Shown here: piece after piece, positions 42,540-53,520 of the stretch | Numbering within the stretch: the stretch's first letter is position 1 | Layout: each line of letters starts with the position of its first letter | NCBI GenBank assembly: GCA_016271365.2 | Contig: CM028129.1 | Location: 1,007,947,501 to 1,008,011,500, forward strand | From: Neoceratodus forsteri | Lineage: Eukaryota > Chordata > Ceratodontiformes > Ceratodontidae | DNA length: 64,000 bases | Direction of reading: 5' to 3' | Translations under genes and position numbers: made by a program | The notes under the pieces: model-generated | Databases searched by the model: none | Told to the model about the DNA's origin: nothing | What the model saw: the letters and a program-made list of their open reading frames with translations, nothing else

Positions 42540-43245
42540 ATAAAATCCAGGATTAACTCCACCAGAGACACTACCCGGCCCACTTGGAACTTTCTCCTAT
42601 TAAATGTCAGAAGCCTCAATAACAAAATGGATGAGCTAAGGTTAACATTGCATGACTCAAGTATACATATATGTGCCATCACCAAAACCTGGTGGAGGGA
42701 GGATGATACTTGGGTAAACAGATCTCTGGTTATACTCTCTACAGCAAGGACAGGTCACAAACAAGGGTGTGTGTGTGTGTGTGTGTGAGTATATGTTTCG
42801 GAATGTATTGACACTACTGTATGGGGAAATTCTGAAATTCTTTGGGTAAAAGATTCCCCACCTCATTCAGCCAAGATCAATATAGGAGTAGTGTACAGAC
42901 CACCCTCTATCTCCGCTCTGGAAAATGGCCTATTAGATTTCATTAAAAAGCTCACACTGGAGGATAATGTCATTTTATTAGGAGATTTCAATCTCCCTGC
43001 AATAAATTGGGACACACTTAAAGCTGATTCCCAAGTCGAGGCTAGTTACCTTGAAACATTCATGCTGGCAGGCTTAGAACAATTTGTGCTAGACAACATC
43101 AGGGGTACCCATATCCTGGATGTGGTGCTGAGTAATTTGGATAACCATATTCATAATTGTGCAGTTGTGGCCCCCTTGATCTCAAGTGACCATTCCATGG
43201 TGATTTTTAGTTATATAGGATCTTCCTGGACTAAGTCTCCATCAC
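42540..43245 (+). pseudogene. CR1-2 ORF2: apurinic-like endonuclease domain
   Basis: The N-terminal endonuclease shows LLNVRSLNNKMDEL, then ICAITKTWW, where the catalytic Glu of the ITETW motif is Lys. After a damaged stretch with a (GT)n run (about 42766-42788), the frame 42891-43358 reads VYRPPSISALENGLLDFIKK, VILLGDFNLPAINWD (GDFN motif) and VLSNLDNHIHNCAVVAPLIS with SDHSMVIF (SDH motif). The frame then leaves LINE sequence at about 43245. This domain nicks target DNA in an active element. RT is absent. Confidence 0.88.
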
Positions 43246-43559
43246 TCATTCACACTAGTGGGATAGCGCCGGAGGTACTAGGACCAAGCGGGAGCCTAAA
43301 ATTTTCTGAAGGGTCTGCGCCGAGACAGGACCATGCATTCACGGCACCACGAGACTAGCTTGCGCCTGTGTAGGCTATCTCGGCGTCGACCCTCCAACCG
43401 CCTCAGTTCCTTTTCTCCCGCCGTCGAGTGCGCTTGGATGTTGACGTCGCTCATCTGCCGAAGTCTTAAGTTTTCGTGTATATGACAGCAGCTTTTAACG
43501 TTTAATATTTTAAGTAGTAATTTCTTATTTTATGAACAAGAAGAAGATTATGAAGAAAA

Positions 43560-46500
43560 GAAATTTTCCTGCCATCAACGGAGTCGTCCTTAGACGGTAG
43601 CGGTGACGGTGGAGGACTTGAAAGGTTTTATGTGGCAGAGGGCTGTGTCCGTCCGTCCGCCACCTTAACTAATGGGGGTAGTCCTCAAGCACAAATCTAA
43701 GGGTTCCGCTCCGGGCTTAACTCCTCAAGCTCTCTTCTCGCTGGGGAAGAAGAATTGTGCTGCTCGAGGTTGCCCATTGGTACGTCTGCACGAGGATTGT
43801 TAATCGGGAGAGGCGATGGGCCTGAACCGACTTTGGTGGGTTCCTCTTGGCCCGGCCCCCTAACGGCTGCATTCTCGACTCAGAGCTCTATCTCTGTCCT
43901 CATTGGAGCTCCGGTGGGCAGTTTCACCTCTGGGCTGCTCCTGTGAAGCAGGGGGTTTGACTTTCCAGTTTTTCCGGGCTCCGTTCCTGATTCGGGACCT
44001 CCGGGCCTCTGAGCCGTTGGACTGGAGCCGGGCCGATTGGATCACGAATGGCAAGGTGCCATCTTGGTGCCTTTGCCATCGTGTCGACCCCTCGTGCCTA
44101 CCCCCCTCCCTTTTCCATGCAGGGGCTGGCATGGGCACCACCTTTTCCTTCTCCCCTTCTCAGGATTTCCATTAGCATTTTCCTTCGGCGCGTGGTTCAG
44201 GCCGTCACGCGGTGCCTTGTTGGCGCCCTGAGTTAGTCAGCACCGTGGTCGTCACCATCGCTCTGTGCAGTGCCGTGGATGTTCTTGTTGCTGATGTTGG
44301 TTGTTGGCGGTGGCCACTGGCCGCAGGCCATTAGTGCCAGGGTGCCATGGGTGGTGCCAGGGGTGGTGCCGTGGGTGTTGCTGGTGCCTCTGGTGCCATG
44401 AGTACCATGGGTGGCACCAGGGGCACCTGTGGGTGCCCTGGGTGGCACTACAGGTGCCCATGGGTGCCACTGGTGCCCTCGGGTGCCATTCTTGCCATGG
44501 GTGTCAGGGGTGCCCTTGGGTGCCATTGCTACATGGGTGCTAGGGGTACCTGCTGGTACTGCCACGGCTGCCCTCGGGTATCGCCCAGGTTGGCATAAGC
44601 ACTGCTTGGTGCCCTCCTGTGCCACGAGTGATGCTGGTGCCGCAGGGGTGCTAGTGGTTGCTGTATGGCAGAATTAGTGACACATTTTTCCTTTTCAGAC
44701 TTCCTTTCCACAGAACCTGTGGCGGGATGTTTATCGCAGAATGAACTCCTGTTCTGAGGATTGTTTTTTCCACCATCTTAGTGAGTGGCGGTCTATGAGG
44801 GACCTTGTCACCAGCGGTTTTCTGCTGAAGGAACTTTGCTGTACTGTTCTGCCAGCGGAATCTCGTTCTGCTCAGCACTTTCTTGGCTTCCTACGTGGTA
44901 CCAAGCTCCTTGACATCCTTTCTGATGGCGGAGTCTCTTGTGGCTCTGACCTAGGCCTCTCTTGGAAGTCCTTCTAGGGTAGAAGTGCATCTAGATGGGT
45001 CTTTCCCTGTCCTTCTGGTCAGTAATACAGTGGATGACTCTTATATACTGTAGGGCACGTCCTATCTATCATCAGAGTCCATGATGGAAAATCTTTTCAG
45101 TAGTTCCTCAGTAATGGGGTCCACTATAGTATTTCGCACTGCGTCTGTGGACTGTACACTTATGTGTCTAGACTTTTTCAATCGTCAAGACAGTTACGCT
45201 CTGTGGGACATTCTAATTTAATGGTCAGGAGCCGCTCTGGCTCTTCCGCTCCTTTGATAGGGGTATATAGCCCCCTTGTGATGTTGTCCCCTTCAGTGGC
45301 TTCTTCGGCACAGGTGGTTGACATCTCTTCAGCTGTGATTAGTAGTCCGGTCATGATTTCAGTATGGACGCTCAGACTCCTTCTGCACTCAGATGGAGAA
45401 CATCTTCGTCATTTTGTATCAAGACAATCCTTGCGAAATAGCAGCCTGAAAGCCTTGTTAGGCTCTGACTAAAAGAAAAAAAAATAATTATCACAGCACA
45501 GTGAGGCGCTGGTCTCCAGAGTATGGTAAAGAGTACCTGACTACTTCTTCCCCTAGGGGAGTCCAATCCGGTGGCGGTATGGGTCATCTTTTTTCTCTGA
45601 GAGATTTCTCTCATTCAGAGACATTTCCTAGACCTAGGCGACTGCCCAGTCTGTTAATGCCCCTTTCTTTTTATCAGGCTTTCTTTTCTTGAGCAGAGCC
45701 TTGCAGCAGCAGAAGCGACTCTCAACCGAGTCGGAACTCTGGTTCCTACTTCCTTGTTTGTTTAACTTAACAGGTGATTTTCTCCTTCTTGACGGAAGGT
45801 CAAGTAGGTCTTTTTTCTGAGGTAGCTTCTCAAATATTCCCACCTTTGGTTCCTGCGCACTGGTCCATGCCAGTCGCTCATGAAGCTATCTTCTTCAAGT
45901 GCATGATGGAGTTATGTTTGTTTTTAAGCAAACAAACTAGAATCCTTTCCTACTCCCTTCAGGGAGGCCAGAGTGGGTAGTGCCTCACAGCATTGAGTCA
46001 CTGCCTCTTTCTTCACTTCAACAAATGGGTTAGCCCTAACTTGGTCCTGCTGTGTTCCTCCTCGACGCACATCTGCCTCTATTTGCCTTAGAAATACAGC
46101 CCCTGTTTTTTGCTGTCGGAATGTTTTTTCCGCAGTGAGCACATCCTCCTGTACACTTTTTCCTTTCTTCCCTGAGTTCAGAGACTGCTACTACAGTAGG
46201 ACACACAGGAGCAGGATGATTCCTTTGGAATACGCAGTGGGTAGGATCTGGTTCTACTAGACCACCACGAGAGGCTTCTAAATCGTGCTTGACCTTCCAT
46301 CAGGAAGGTTCCTGTGACTAAGTGGAGACCATTCTCCTTGATGGGCTAACCCCACCTGGACCCCCTTGCTCACCAAGTAAGGGGTTCAAGTGCTCCTGGA
46401 CCTGTTGTTTACGGGTCAGCCATACTTGATAGTGGGGGTTTCCATCTGTGCTTTCCAGTCTGCCCTGAACCAGTAGACTTTACCTCCGACTCTTTCAGTT

Positions 46501-47230
46501 CCTGAGGTCCCTTTACGTTACATTAGTACATGTCTTTGACACTATTAATTTTGGTCCTAGACCAGATTGTGAGGCCAGGTTCTTGCCACTCTCCTAGAGT
46601 GGTTGCGGCTTCCTGGCAGACTTTCATTTTGTGTCCATTGCAGTCATCTGCCAGGCCATGATGCAGCAAATGCAGTCTGCCATGGACTTTGATGTGGAAC
46701 AGGAAGAGTCCACTGAGAGGAATATTATGGAGTTCTCTGGAGGTGCCTTGTAATCTTTCCATTATTTCTCCTGTACATCCTGCTTTAGAAGATGCTACTT
46801 TTGCTGCATGGCACAGACGTAACTCACTTCCTGCAGTTCTTTGAAAGTTTGATAACCAGTATCCTGCCCCATTTGCTAAGCCTTGTTATGCTAACCAGCC
46901 TGAAACTGACTCATTATGGACTCTCATGATAGGTCTATGGCTCTTAGACATACAAGTACTTTACCTTCTGATAATGAATCTAGGAGGCTGGATGTGATGG
47001 GCAAGCATACTTGTGCTTCTGCATCCCTGGGCCTTAGGATTGCAAACTACCTGGCCCATATGATGAAGTACCAGACTAGTCTGTGGGAAGGGTCCAAACT
47101 GTTTGTGATGTCGAAGATCTTCTATGTGGCCTTCAGACTTAAAATGATTCTAAGGTCTGTTAAGTTGTTGTATCCCACTCCCAGTAGAAGTCATGGTCAG
47201 AGCTCTTTTCATAAGCCTGCTGCCTGAAGT
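43560..47230 (+). pseudogene. DIRS-E gag-like region
   Basis: This is a long degraded region before RT. Only its end is well supported: SHDRSMALRHTSTLPSDNES with RRLDVMGKHTCASASLGLRI and ANYLAHMMKYQTSLWEG (46916-47110), parallel to DIRS-F SHDRSQRPQHLGTLPPDPES and LDVLGRRTYASA at about 55065-55220. Upstream, 46620-46760 and 45600-45780 give short gag-like fragments in changing frames. A GGTGCC-type repeat lies at 44320-44640. The true start cannot be fixed. Function as structural protein is inferred. Confidence 0.6.
44320..44640. repeat. GGTGCC-rich minisatellite-like repeat
   Basis: About 320 bp of imperfect repeats of gggtgcc, ggtggtgcc and catgggtg. The open frames on both strands here are rich in Gly, Cys, His, Trp, Pro and Thr because of the repeat and are not separate genes. 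In the parent element it may have coded a low-complexity gag segment. Confidence 0.8.
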
Positions 47231-47519
47231 CATTTTTACCTACCATGAAGCAAGGCCATGGCAAAGGTGGTTGTCTTCTTCTGGGTCTCATCCCCCCTCC
47301 GATACACATGCAAAAACACCTAAAGGAATCTGTTCCAGTGACCATGCTACTCCTGGTTCCAAATGACTCTTTAGTCTCTCTCCCCCCTCCTCAGCTGTTA
47401 CCCAGGAGTGAATGTTGGGGGCAGGATCTCCTTGCATCTGAAACAGTGGCAGGAGAGCACCATGGACGAGTAGATTCTGGAGATAATCGCAGGGGGACAT
47501 GTGTTGGTTCTGCTAGAAG

Positions 47520-47968
47520 TCTCTCCATGTCATCTTCAACCTCCTTCTTGTTATCCTCCAGGCCACTTGTCTCCTCTAAAGGAGGAGGTTCAGATTTTGT
47601 TTCAAAAACATGCTATAGAACCAGTTCCTCCCCAGGACAGGAACAAAGGGTTATATTCCAGATACTTCTTAGTCCCCAAACGGATGGGGGGGATTTGCAT
47701 CCTGTGTTAGATATCATTGATTTCAACCTATACATCGAATACAAAAAGTTTCAAATGGTATCTCTGCAGGCCCGGAATCCCCTGCTGTGGACAGGGGACT
47801 GGCTCTGTTCTCTGGATATGAGGAATGCATACCTTCATGTAAAGATCAGGAAATCCCACAGACAGTACCTCCCATTTTATGCATGGGGCAGGCATTATCA
47901 GTTCAAAGTATAGCCTTTTGGTTTGTGCTGTGCGTCACTGGTCTTTATGAAATGCTTGGCAGTAGCTC
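47520..47968 (+). pseudogene. DIRS-E reverse transcriptase, first half
   Basis: The RT N-terminus reads KHAIEPVPPQDRNKGLYSRY FLVPKRMGG (about 47605-47690). The palm segment is DWLCSLDMRNAYLHVKI (about 47800-47850), containing the first catalytic Asp. SHRQYLPFYAWGRHYQFKV and a degenerate PFGLCCASLVFMKCLAVA (about 47915-47968) follow. The catalytic YLDD, connection and RNase H are missing, because sequence changes to DIRS-D gag. Confidence 0.8.
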
Positions 47969-48039
47969 CACTCTAGGTGTAGGCCCTAATTTCAAACTTT
48001 CGGTCTTTGAGCGTTTCAAGCTTTTTCGACTACACTTTT

Positions 48040-50200
48040 TGCTCCGTTCTTTGGAAGTTGTAACAAGAGGATCCAAAAACTGGTCCTGGCTTCAAACGTT
48101 ACATGACATGCAGGCAGAAGATGTCAGTTGCGATTTGCACTCCGCATGCATCTGTTGCCTGGGGGTGTCCAGTAAGAGCCACAGGCCTGCAGCATGTGCT
48201 GCATCCATCAACCCTCCACCTTGGAGGACTGCTGCACCCATCTCAAGTCCCATTGCAGGTGGGATCGGGAGTGAGACCGCTCCTCCTGTTCCCGCACTTC
48301 TGCTAGCTCAACATCTGTCAAGCCATCAGCTTTGTCTGGTGCTTCTAATGAGGTCCACGCCGCTAACCCCACAATGTCCCCGTCGGGCTCCAGGTCCACG
48401 CCGCTAACCCCACAATGTCCCCGTCGGGCTGGACGGCTGAGATATGGGTCGACCAGCTGGTACAGATTTATTTCGATCTGCTTGACCCGTTGTCGGAGGA
48501 CGATGGGAAGGATTCTTTCTGTGGGACTCCGGTCCTTCTGACCCTCTTTCAGGAGGGGCCAGATCAGCATGCTGAGCTGGCTGACTCCCCTTTAAGTTTG
48601 AGCCTTCGTGGGTTCCTCTGCATCCCACACCTTCCCCCGCTTCTCCTCCCTACTGACTGGCACATAGTTGGTCAAGGTCTCGTTATAGGTCCTATAGCTC
48701 TCAATAAGAGATTCTCAGTGTTCCCACTGGTTCCGCTCTCGACTCTTGGCCAAAAGGCGCTGTTGACGCTCCTCATCCTCTTCATTGTTTTCCGGTGAGG
48801 ATTGGATCCACCGTAGATTGAGGTGCCGGTATGAGGAATTTCTCTGGCAGCAATGGATTCTCTGCCATGGCCATGTTCTGCAACTGACTCTGGTGCTCCC
48901 TTGGCCGCTAGTACCATGGCCTGAGCTGGTTCCCCTGACCGAGCAGACGCCTGCTTCCTCACCCATTTGTGTGGAACCACCACCCCTACAGTCCAAGGCA
49001 GGAGCTCCGTCCAAGACTGCACGCACTGCATCCAGGCTTCCTGGTAGGCTCTTGGTGCAGATTACTTACTCAGTGAGCCTCGCATTGTCAGCGAGGACTC
49101 TGGCACAAGTGGTGTTTGAGGAGTCCTCGGATTCTGAGGTGTGCTCTATGCATTCCCTTTGGACCCCGAGCTTTGACAGGGAGTCCAGTGAGGATCTTTT
49201 CATGGAGCAGTGGCCGACCACCTTTGGGGCTGTGCTCCATTTGATCTTGGAGTCAATGGAGATCCCACTGGAATCTGTTCAGAAGCTGGCTAAGTACCCC
49301 ATGACTGAGATCCTAGACTAGGATGACTCCCTGGAATCATCTTCCCTGTTGTGGAGGCCATCCTTGGCTCCACTCTGGAGCTGTGGCAGTACCTTGCCTC
49401 CTGTCTGACGCTGTCTGCTCGTATGGTCCGCATGTCCACAAGTACGCAGTGCCTACTGGATCTTTGTCTGGGTTCACAGACCACCCTTCAGCCAAAGGGC
49501 TGGTTTCTGACTGGTGTTTCGGTGCTTGGGCAATGACAAGTTCCTGGACAAGGAGTCGAAGAAATTGGACCATGGGGCCAAAAAGGTCTGCGCTGCCCTA
49601 TCCCTTGGCCTTCGGCAGGCCGGTTCGGTTGTTATGATGGCCAACTTTGCCCATACTGTCTTGGACACGCTAAACCAGGTTATTCTCAGCCTTCTGGCTG
49701 ACCTGCAGCTGCTGGTCATGCTGGTCCATGACCATGGATGTGCCGTGGCTACACAGTGCTACAGACGGCACTGGGTATTGGCAGTTCTTGTGCCAGGTCC
49801 ATGGCTGCAGCAGTGGATGTGCGTCGCCAGGTGTGGCCAAGAATCTCAACTTTCACAGCTGATACTTGGCATAAGTTGGCGGATGTTCCCTTTTTGATCA
49901 CCAACCTGTTCAGGGCCGGTGTCGACAGGCATCTCACTCACAGAGAAGTCCAGTGCCACCCTGGACTCCATCACGTCCTCTCAGAAGTACATGAAGAGTT
50001 CAAGACACTGGAAGAAACCCTTTCAGTTTCAGCCCTACTCCCCGCCTCAAGCCAGACCACCACAGCCCCAAGCGGGTAACAGCAGGCCTATCTGCCCAAG
50101 CTGAGGCCAGTCTCCTCCGCCACCAAGAAGTCTGAGGTTCGAGGGACCACTGCTCCCTCAGCTAGTTCCGTGGCCGCCTCCAAACCTGCCTAGTGACTGG
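48040..50200 (+). pseudogene. DIRS-D gag-like region
   Basis: The N-terminal Cys-rich part (MTCRQKMSV ... HSACICCLGV, about 48100-48170) is damaged. The middle has VDQLVQIYFDLLDPLSEDDG (about 48450). The 48785-49321 frame (178 codons) reads LRCRYEEFLWQQWILCHGHV to SMEIPLESVQKLAKYPMTEI LD. Later, NDKFLDKESKKLDHGAKKV (about 49540) and MVANFAHTVLDTLNQ follow. The end is a proline-rich SPPPQARPPQPQAG stretch (about 50040). A 41-bp tandem duplication lies at 48352-48430. It is frameshifted several times. Confidence 0.75.
48352..48430. repeat. 41-bp tandem duplication in DIRS-D gag
   Basis: Two copies, identical over 38 bp, of a unit starting ggtccacgccgctaac (48352-48389 and 48393-48430). The 41-bp period is not a multiple of three, so it shifts the reading frame. 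Confidence 0.95.
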
Positions 50201-50279
50201 TCAGGGTGTCATTCTCTCACCCATCCTGTCCAGCCTGGTACCTCCTGTGGGGGGGGCAAGCTCTGCCACTTTGCTTCCG

Positions 50280-51440
50280 CCTGGTCTGTCGTCACTTCGG
50301 ACAAGTGGGTGCCGAAGTGATGGGTTGAGGTCTGCCTCTGGAGTTTAAGGCTCTCCCGCTCAGCCAAACTCATGCCCCACAGCAGGACATGGTGTCTGTG
50401 GACATGTTGTCCACCCTTCTGGAGGACATTGCCCAGCTTCCCTAGAAGAAGGAAGTGGCTGATGTCTGGGATGCCACGGCTGGTGTGGGGTTTGTCTTCA
50501 GATACTGTCTGGTACCGAAACAGACGGGGTTTGGTGGCTCATACTGGATCTATATGACCTCAACAAATTTCTCAGGCCACTCAAGTTCCGGATGGTCACT
50601 TTGAATAAGATCAGTCTGTCCCTGGAGTAGGACATGTGGGTTCTGCTCTTTAGACCTTAAGGACACCTTTTTCCAATCAAAGTCTGTCTGTCCTACCCAT
50701 GGTTCCACTTGGATGGGATCCTGTACAAGTTCCGAGCTGTGCTGTTTGGCCTTTCCTTGGCCCGCAGGGTCTTAAGCAAGTGCATTGCAGTGGTGGCAGC
50801 CTTCCTGTAGCACCAAGGTATCCAGGTGTACCCATACCTGGACTGACTGATCGCCAGTTCCTGCAAAGCGGAGGTGGAGCGATCCTGGGATCTGGTTGTG
50901 GGCCCTAGGGAATCTTGATGTCACATCAACCTGTTGGAGCTCTGTACAGTGTGTCTAGCACTGACTGCTTTCGCTCCGGTTGTTTGGAATTAGGATGTCC
51001 AGGTGCAGATGGGCAATATCACGACCATGTACTACCTCAACAAGCAGGACAGGAGGCATTCCCTCCCATTATGCTGGGAGGCTCTGTGCATCTGGACCCT
51101 CATTCACTGCCTGGACGTTGACCTTCAGGCGATTCATGTGGCCGGCGTGTCCAGCCAGCAGGTGGGCGCCCTCAGCCGAATGGGTGAGGTGTCTCACAAA
51201 TGGTCCCTTCTCCAGGAGGTAGTTGATCTCCTGTTCTCCCAGTGGGGCACTCACCAGATTGACCTGTTTGCATCTCAGGAGAATGCAAAGCTGAGGCTGT
51301 TTTGTGCCCGCCCGCCTCAGTGCAGGACACTGCTGGGGATGCCTTCGTGAGACCCTGGACTCCGGGACTCATGTACACCATCCCCTCCCTTTTGCATGAT
51401 CTCAGGGTGCTGCTCAAGGTGCAGAGATACAAGGCTCGGA
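50280..51440 (+). pseudogene. DIRS-D RT / RNase H / methyltransferase-like region
   Basis: RT shows FRYCLVPKQTGFGGSYWI (about 50495) and FCSLDLKDTFFQSKSV (about 50643-50690), where the first palm Asp is present, followed by an AVLFGLSLARRV-like segment and CIAVVAAFL. RNase H follows unusually soon: CHINLLELCTVCLALTAF (about 50923), VQVQMGNITTMYYLNKQD (the TDNT motif changed to MGNI) and HVAGVSSQQVGALSR. The methyltransferase-like part is HQIDLFASQENAKLRLFCAR (about 51255). The short RT-RNase H distance compared with DIRS-C suggests an internal deletion near 50890. Confidence 0.8.
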
Positions 51441-52076
51441 TGATCGTGGTGGCTCCAGACTGGCAGTGCTAGTTCTGGTACCCTGATCTGCTCTGCCTCA
51501 GCATCAGGCCTCTGTGGCAATTGCCTCTCCACTCAGACCTGCTCTCTTGCTCTCAGGGGAGGGTCCTCCACGCAGACCTTCAGTCCCTGCATCTGGTGGC
51601 CTAGTTCCTCAGCTGCTAGAGTTCCAGGCTTTTGGTCTGTCCGACGAGGTCCTTCATGTCATTGAGTACTCTTGGAAGGAGTCGTCTCGCCAGTGCTACA
51701 TCTTCAAATGGAAGAGATTTTCCATTTGATGTCAGGGCAAGGAGCTTGACTCCTTGTCCTGCCCAGTGGTGAGCATTCTGAACTACCTATGGTCTCTCTC
51801 CAGTCAGGCCATCGGTCAACGACCTTCAAGGTGCACCTGGCAGCCAACTCTATATACCAGACGCAGGCTGTATGCCGATGGCAGCACAGCAGCAGGTGGT
51901 CTAGCACGTCTTCAAGGGTCTTGACCACTTGTCCCCCTCTGGTGCGTGAGGCACCACCACCTTGGGACTTGCTGCTGGTTTTGGTAATGCTCATGGGCAA
52001 GCAGTGTGAACCTATGCACAGGTGTCACATTTCCGACCTGTTGGGAAGACCGCTTTCTTGGTGGCTGTCACATGGA

Positions 52077-52195
52077 ATGAAGCTGGAGGGAGGTTCAGAG
52101 GGAACATGAGGAAGAATTTCTTTATGGAGAGGGTGGTAAACAAATGGAATGCTCTGCCGGAGGAGGCGGTTGGGGCTGAAACTATTACAGGAACA
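52077..52195 (+). other. Internal fragment of a CR1 ORF2 C-terminus inside the recombinase
   Basis: About 119 bp coding EAGGRFRGNMRKNFFMERVV NKWNALPEEAVGAET, the same motif as CR1-1 at about 18940-19015 (GGWLRGNVRKYFFTEG ... NRLPEEV). It has no CR1 3' end and no target duplication, and it replaces about 16 bases of recombinase sequence. It looks like repair filler or a templated patch. Confidence 0.8.
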
Positions 52196-52239
52196 GTGAG
52201 CTCCAGGTGCTGTTGGTGAAGTCTCCTTATTTGGTCTTC

Positions 52240-52294
52240 CACAATGACAAGTTTGGCCTCTGCCCCCACAATGACAAATTTGTCCTCTGTCCCC
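52240..52294. repeat. 27-28 bp tandem duplication in DIRS-D recombinase
   Basis: Two near-identical units starting cacaatgacaa (52240 and 52267) code the repeated peptide HNDKF.LCP. The unit differs at three positions and is not present in DIRS-C. Confidence 0.85.
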
Positions 52295-52845
52295 AACCTG
52301 AAGTTCCTTCCGAAGTTTGTTTTGGAGGTTCACTTTAATCAAGTGATTAACCTCCGGGTGTATTTCACCAACCCAACCTCGGAGGCCAAGCACAGGCTCC
52401 ATCCTTTGGACCTGAGGCACGTACTCGCTTATTACAAGGAGTGTACGGCTGGAGTTCGGGGAGAGGTTTGCCAGCTCTTTGTTACTTATGCTGTCGCCGC
52501 ATCTGGCAGACCGGCAGCTTAGCGGACGATTGGCAGGTGGATTGTCTGCTGCATCGACTTCTGCTATAGGTTGGCTGGTAGGGAGCCTCCCGTTGGGCTT
52601 AGGGCTCATTCCGCCAGACATACCGCTGCCTCAGTGGCTGCTTCCCAGGTCGTCCTTATGCAGGAAATCTGCAGGGCTGCTACCTGGAAGTCCGCACACA
52701 CCTTCATCTCCCATTACCACGTTGACCTCGAGTCGCACCAGGATACTGGTTTCGGGGCCTCGGTTCTCCAGTCTTTTTCCCCTAAAGAGGGGGAGTGTGC
52801 CTTGCCCCCTCTTTCTGGAGAACTACTAGGAGTCTGCCAGAAGTG

Positions 52846-52925
52846 TGGGTAGTGCACCATATCCATATCCCTAGCAATGGGGGTTACTCATCTGTAATTG
52901 TAGTTTTAGGAGTGGTACGGTGGTG
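52846..52925. repeat. DIRS-D internal complementary region
   Basis: gcaccatatccatatcc is followed by ggttactcatctgtaatt and ttttaggagtggta. The latter is the reverse complement of the DIRS-C/D right end (tacagatgagtaacc, preceded by accactcc). 52925-53235 shows no gene. Confidence 0.7.
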
Positions 52926-53271
52926 ATCGGGCAAATGTTGCACAGTACCGTGCGTCATCATGCGGTAGCAGTATACATGTTACTTAAAGGGTAACACGTT
53001 TGCGCACCACACAGCATACTGCACTACCGCACAACGTTTGCATGATTACCACTGTATATGGTGCATATTCACACAACCCACCCAACCTCCCTTGGCAGTT
53101 GGCACACTGAATCTTGCTGGCAGCTGGTAAGATCTGATGGGCCAGTGCCAAGGAGGATACCACCCAGTGGGTTGGAAGGAGCCAGCTTGAAGACATTCTG
53201 GCCAGAGATTTAAAGGGAAAGGAGTAATGCCAAAAGTGTCTGTGCACCATATGCCACTCCTAGAACTATGG

Positions 53272-53420
53272 ATCTTACTTCGAGACACAGCTCTTGCAGC
53301 AGGTTACACCATTAGGACTGAAGCCGGCAGGCGTCAGGACCGCACGGAAAAATTCTAGCTAGCTATCTTCAGCAGGACCGCCCCCGACATCGGTCCCGCC
53401 TCCGGCGATCAGGCGTGTGG
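53272..53420. repeat. DIRS-F left inverted end
   Basis: It is the inverse of 58975-59163: ctcttgcagcaggttacacc ... ggaaaaattctagctagcta ... ccgcctccggc on the left corresponds to gccgggaggcgg ... tagctagctagaatttttcc ... ggtgtaacctgctgcaa on the right. Confidence 0.93.
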
Positions 53421-53520
53421 ACAAAAGGGCGGTCCCTCCAGATTCCCCAGTTCTTTCCCACCGTCGACTTAGCTTGTCTCGACCCTTCGGTTACAGTCTA
53501 GCGCGCGACACGTGGTTTAA

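Larger units (their letters stand above)
41070..43245 (+). mobile_element. CR1-2: LINE with zinc-finger/esterase ORF1 and endonuclease, 3'-truncated
   Basis: A plus-strand CR1/L2-group LINE with 5' leader (41070-41430, boundary uncertain), ORF1, and the endonuclease domain of ORF2. It ends abruptly at about 43245, where DIRS-E begins, and no RT is present. Its 3' half was not found elsewhere in the window. It lies within DIRS-H, just after its left inverted end. Confidence 0.75.
43246..47968 (+). mobile_element. DIRS-E: DIRS element truncated on the right
   Basis: The left terminal region (43246-43400) parallels those of DIRS-F and DIRS-G (ggtactaggaccaag here, ggctccaggaccacatgg in G), with the following leader block gttccttttctcccgccgtcg like gttcttttcctgccatcgac in G. 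A degraded gag (to about 47230) and the first half of RT follow. At about 47968 homology stops and DIRS-D gag begins. No RNase H, recombinase or right end is left. Confidence 0.72.
51540..52850 (+). pseudogene. DIRS-D tyrosine recombinase with a CR1 patch
   Basis: The N-terminal part has LSDEVLHVIEYSWKESSRQC and YIFKWKRFSI (about 51640-51725). PPWDLLLVLVMLMGKQC (about 51957) precedes KTAFLVAVT at about 52050-52075, after which 120 bp of CR1 sequence replaces the codons of the expected SARRI catalytic-Arg segment. SELQVLLVKSPYLVFHNDKF resumes at 52197. The end reads RAHSARHTAASVAASQVVLM (HxxR box intact, about 52586-52640), EICRAATWKSAHTFISHYHV and DLE with the terminal Tyr. The first catalytic Arg is lost and frames shift. 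Confidence 0.85.

Noticed and set aside
44233..44677. Several open frames rich in Cys/Gly/Trp or His/Pro/Thr, possible secreted peptides
   Set aside because: Shadow frames of the GGTGCC repeat with no signal peptide logic or conserved pattern.
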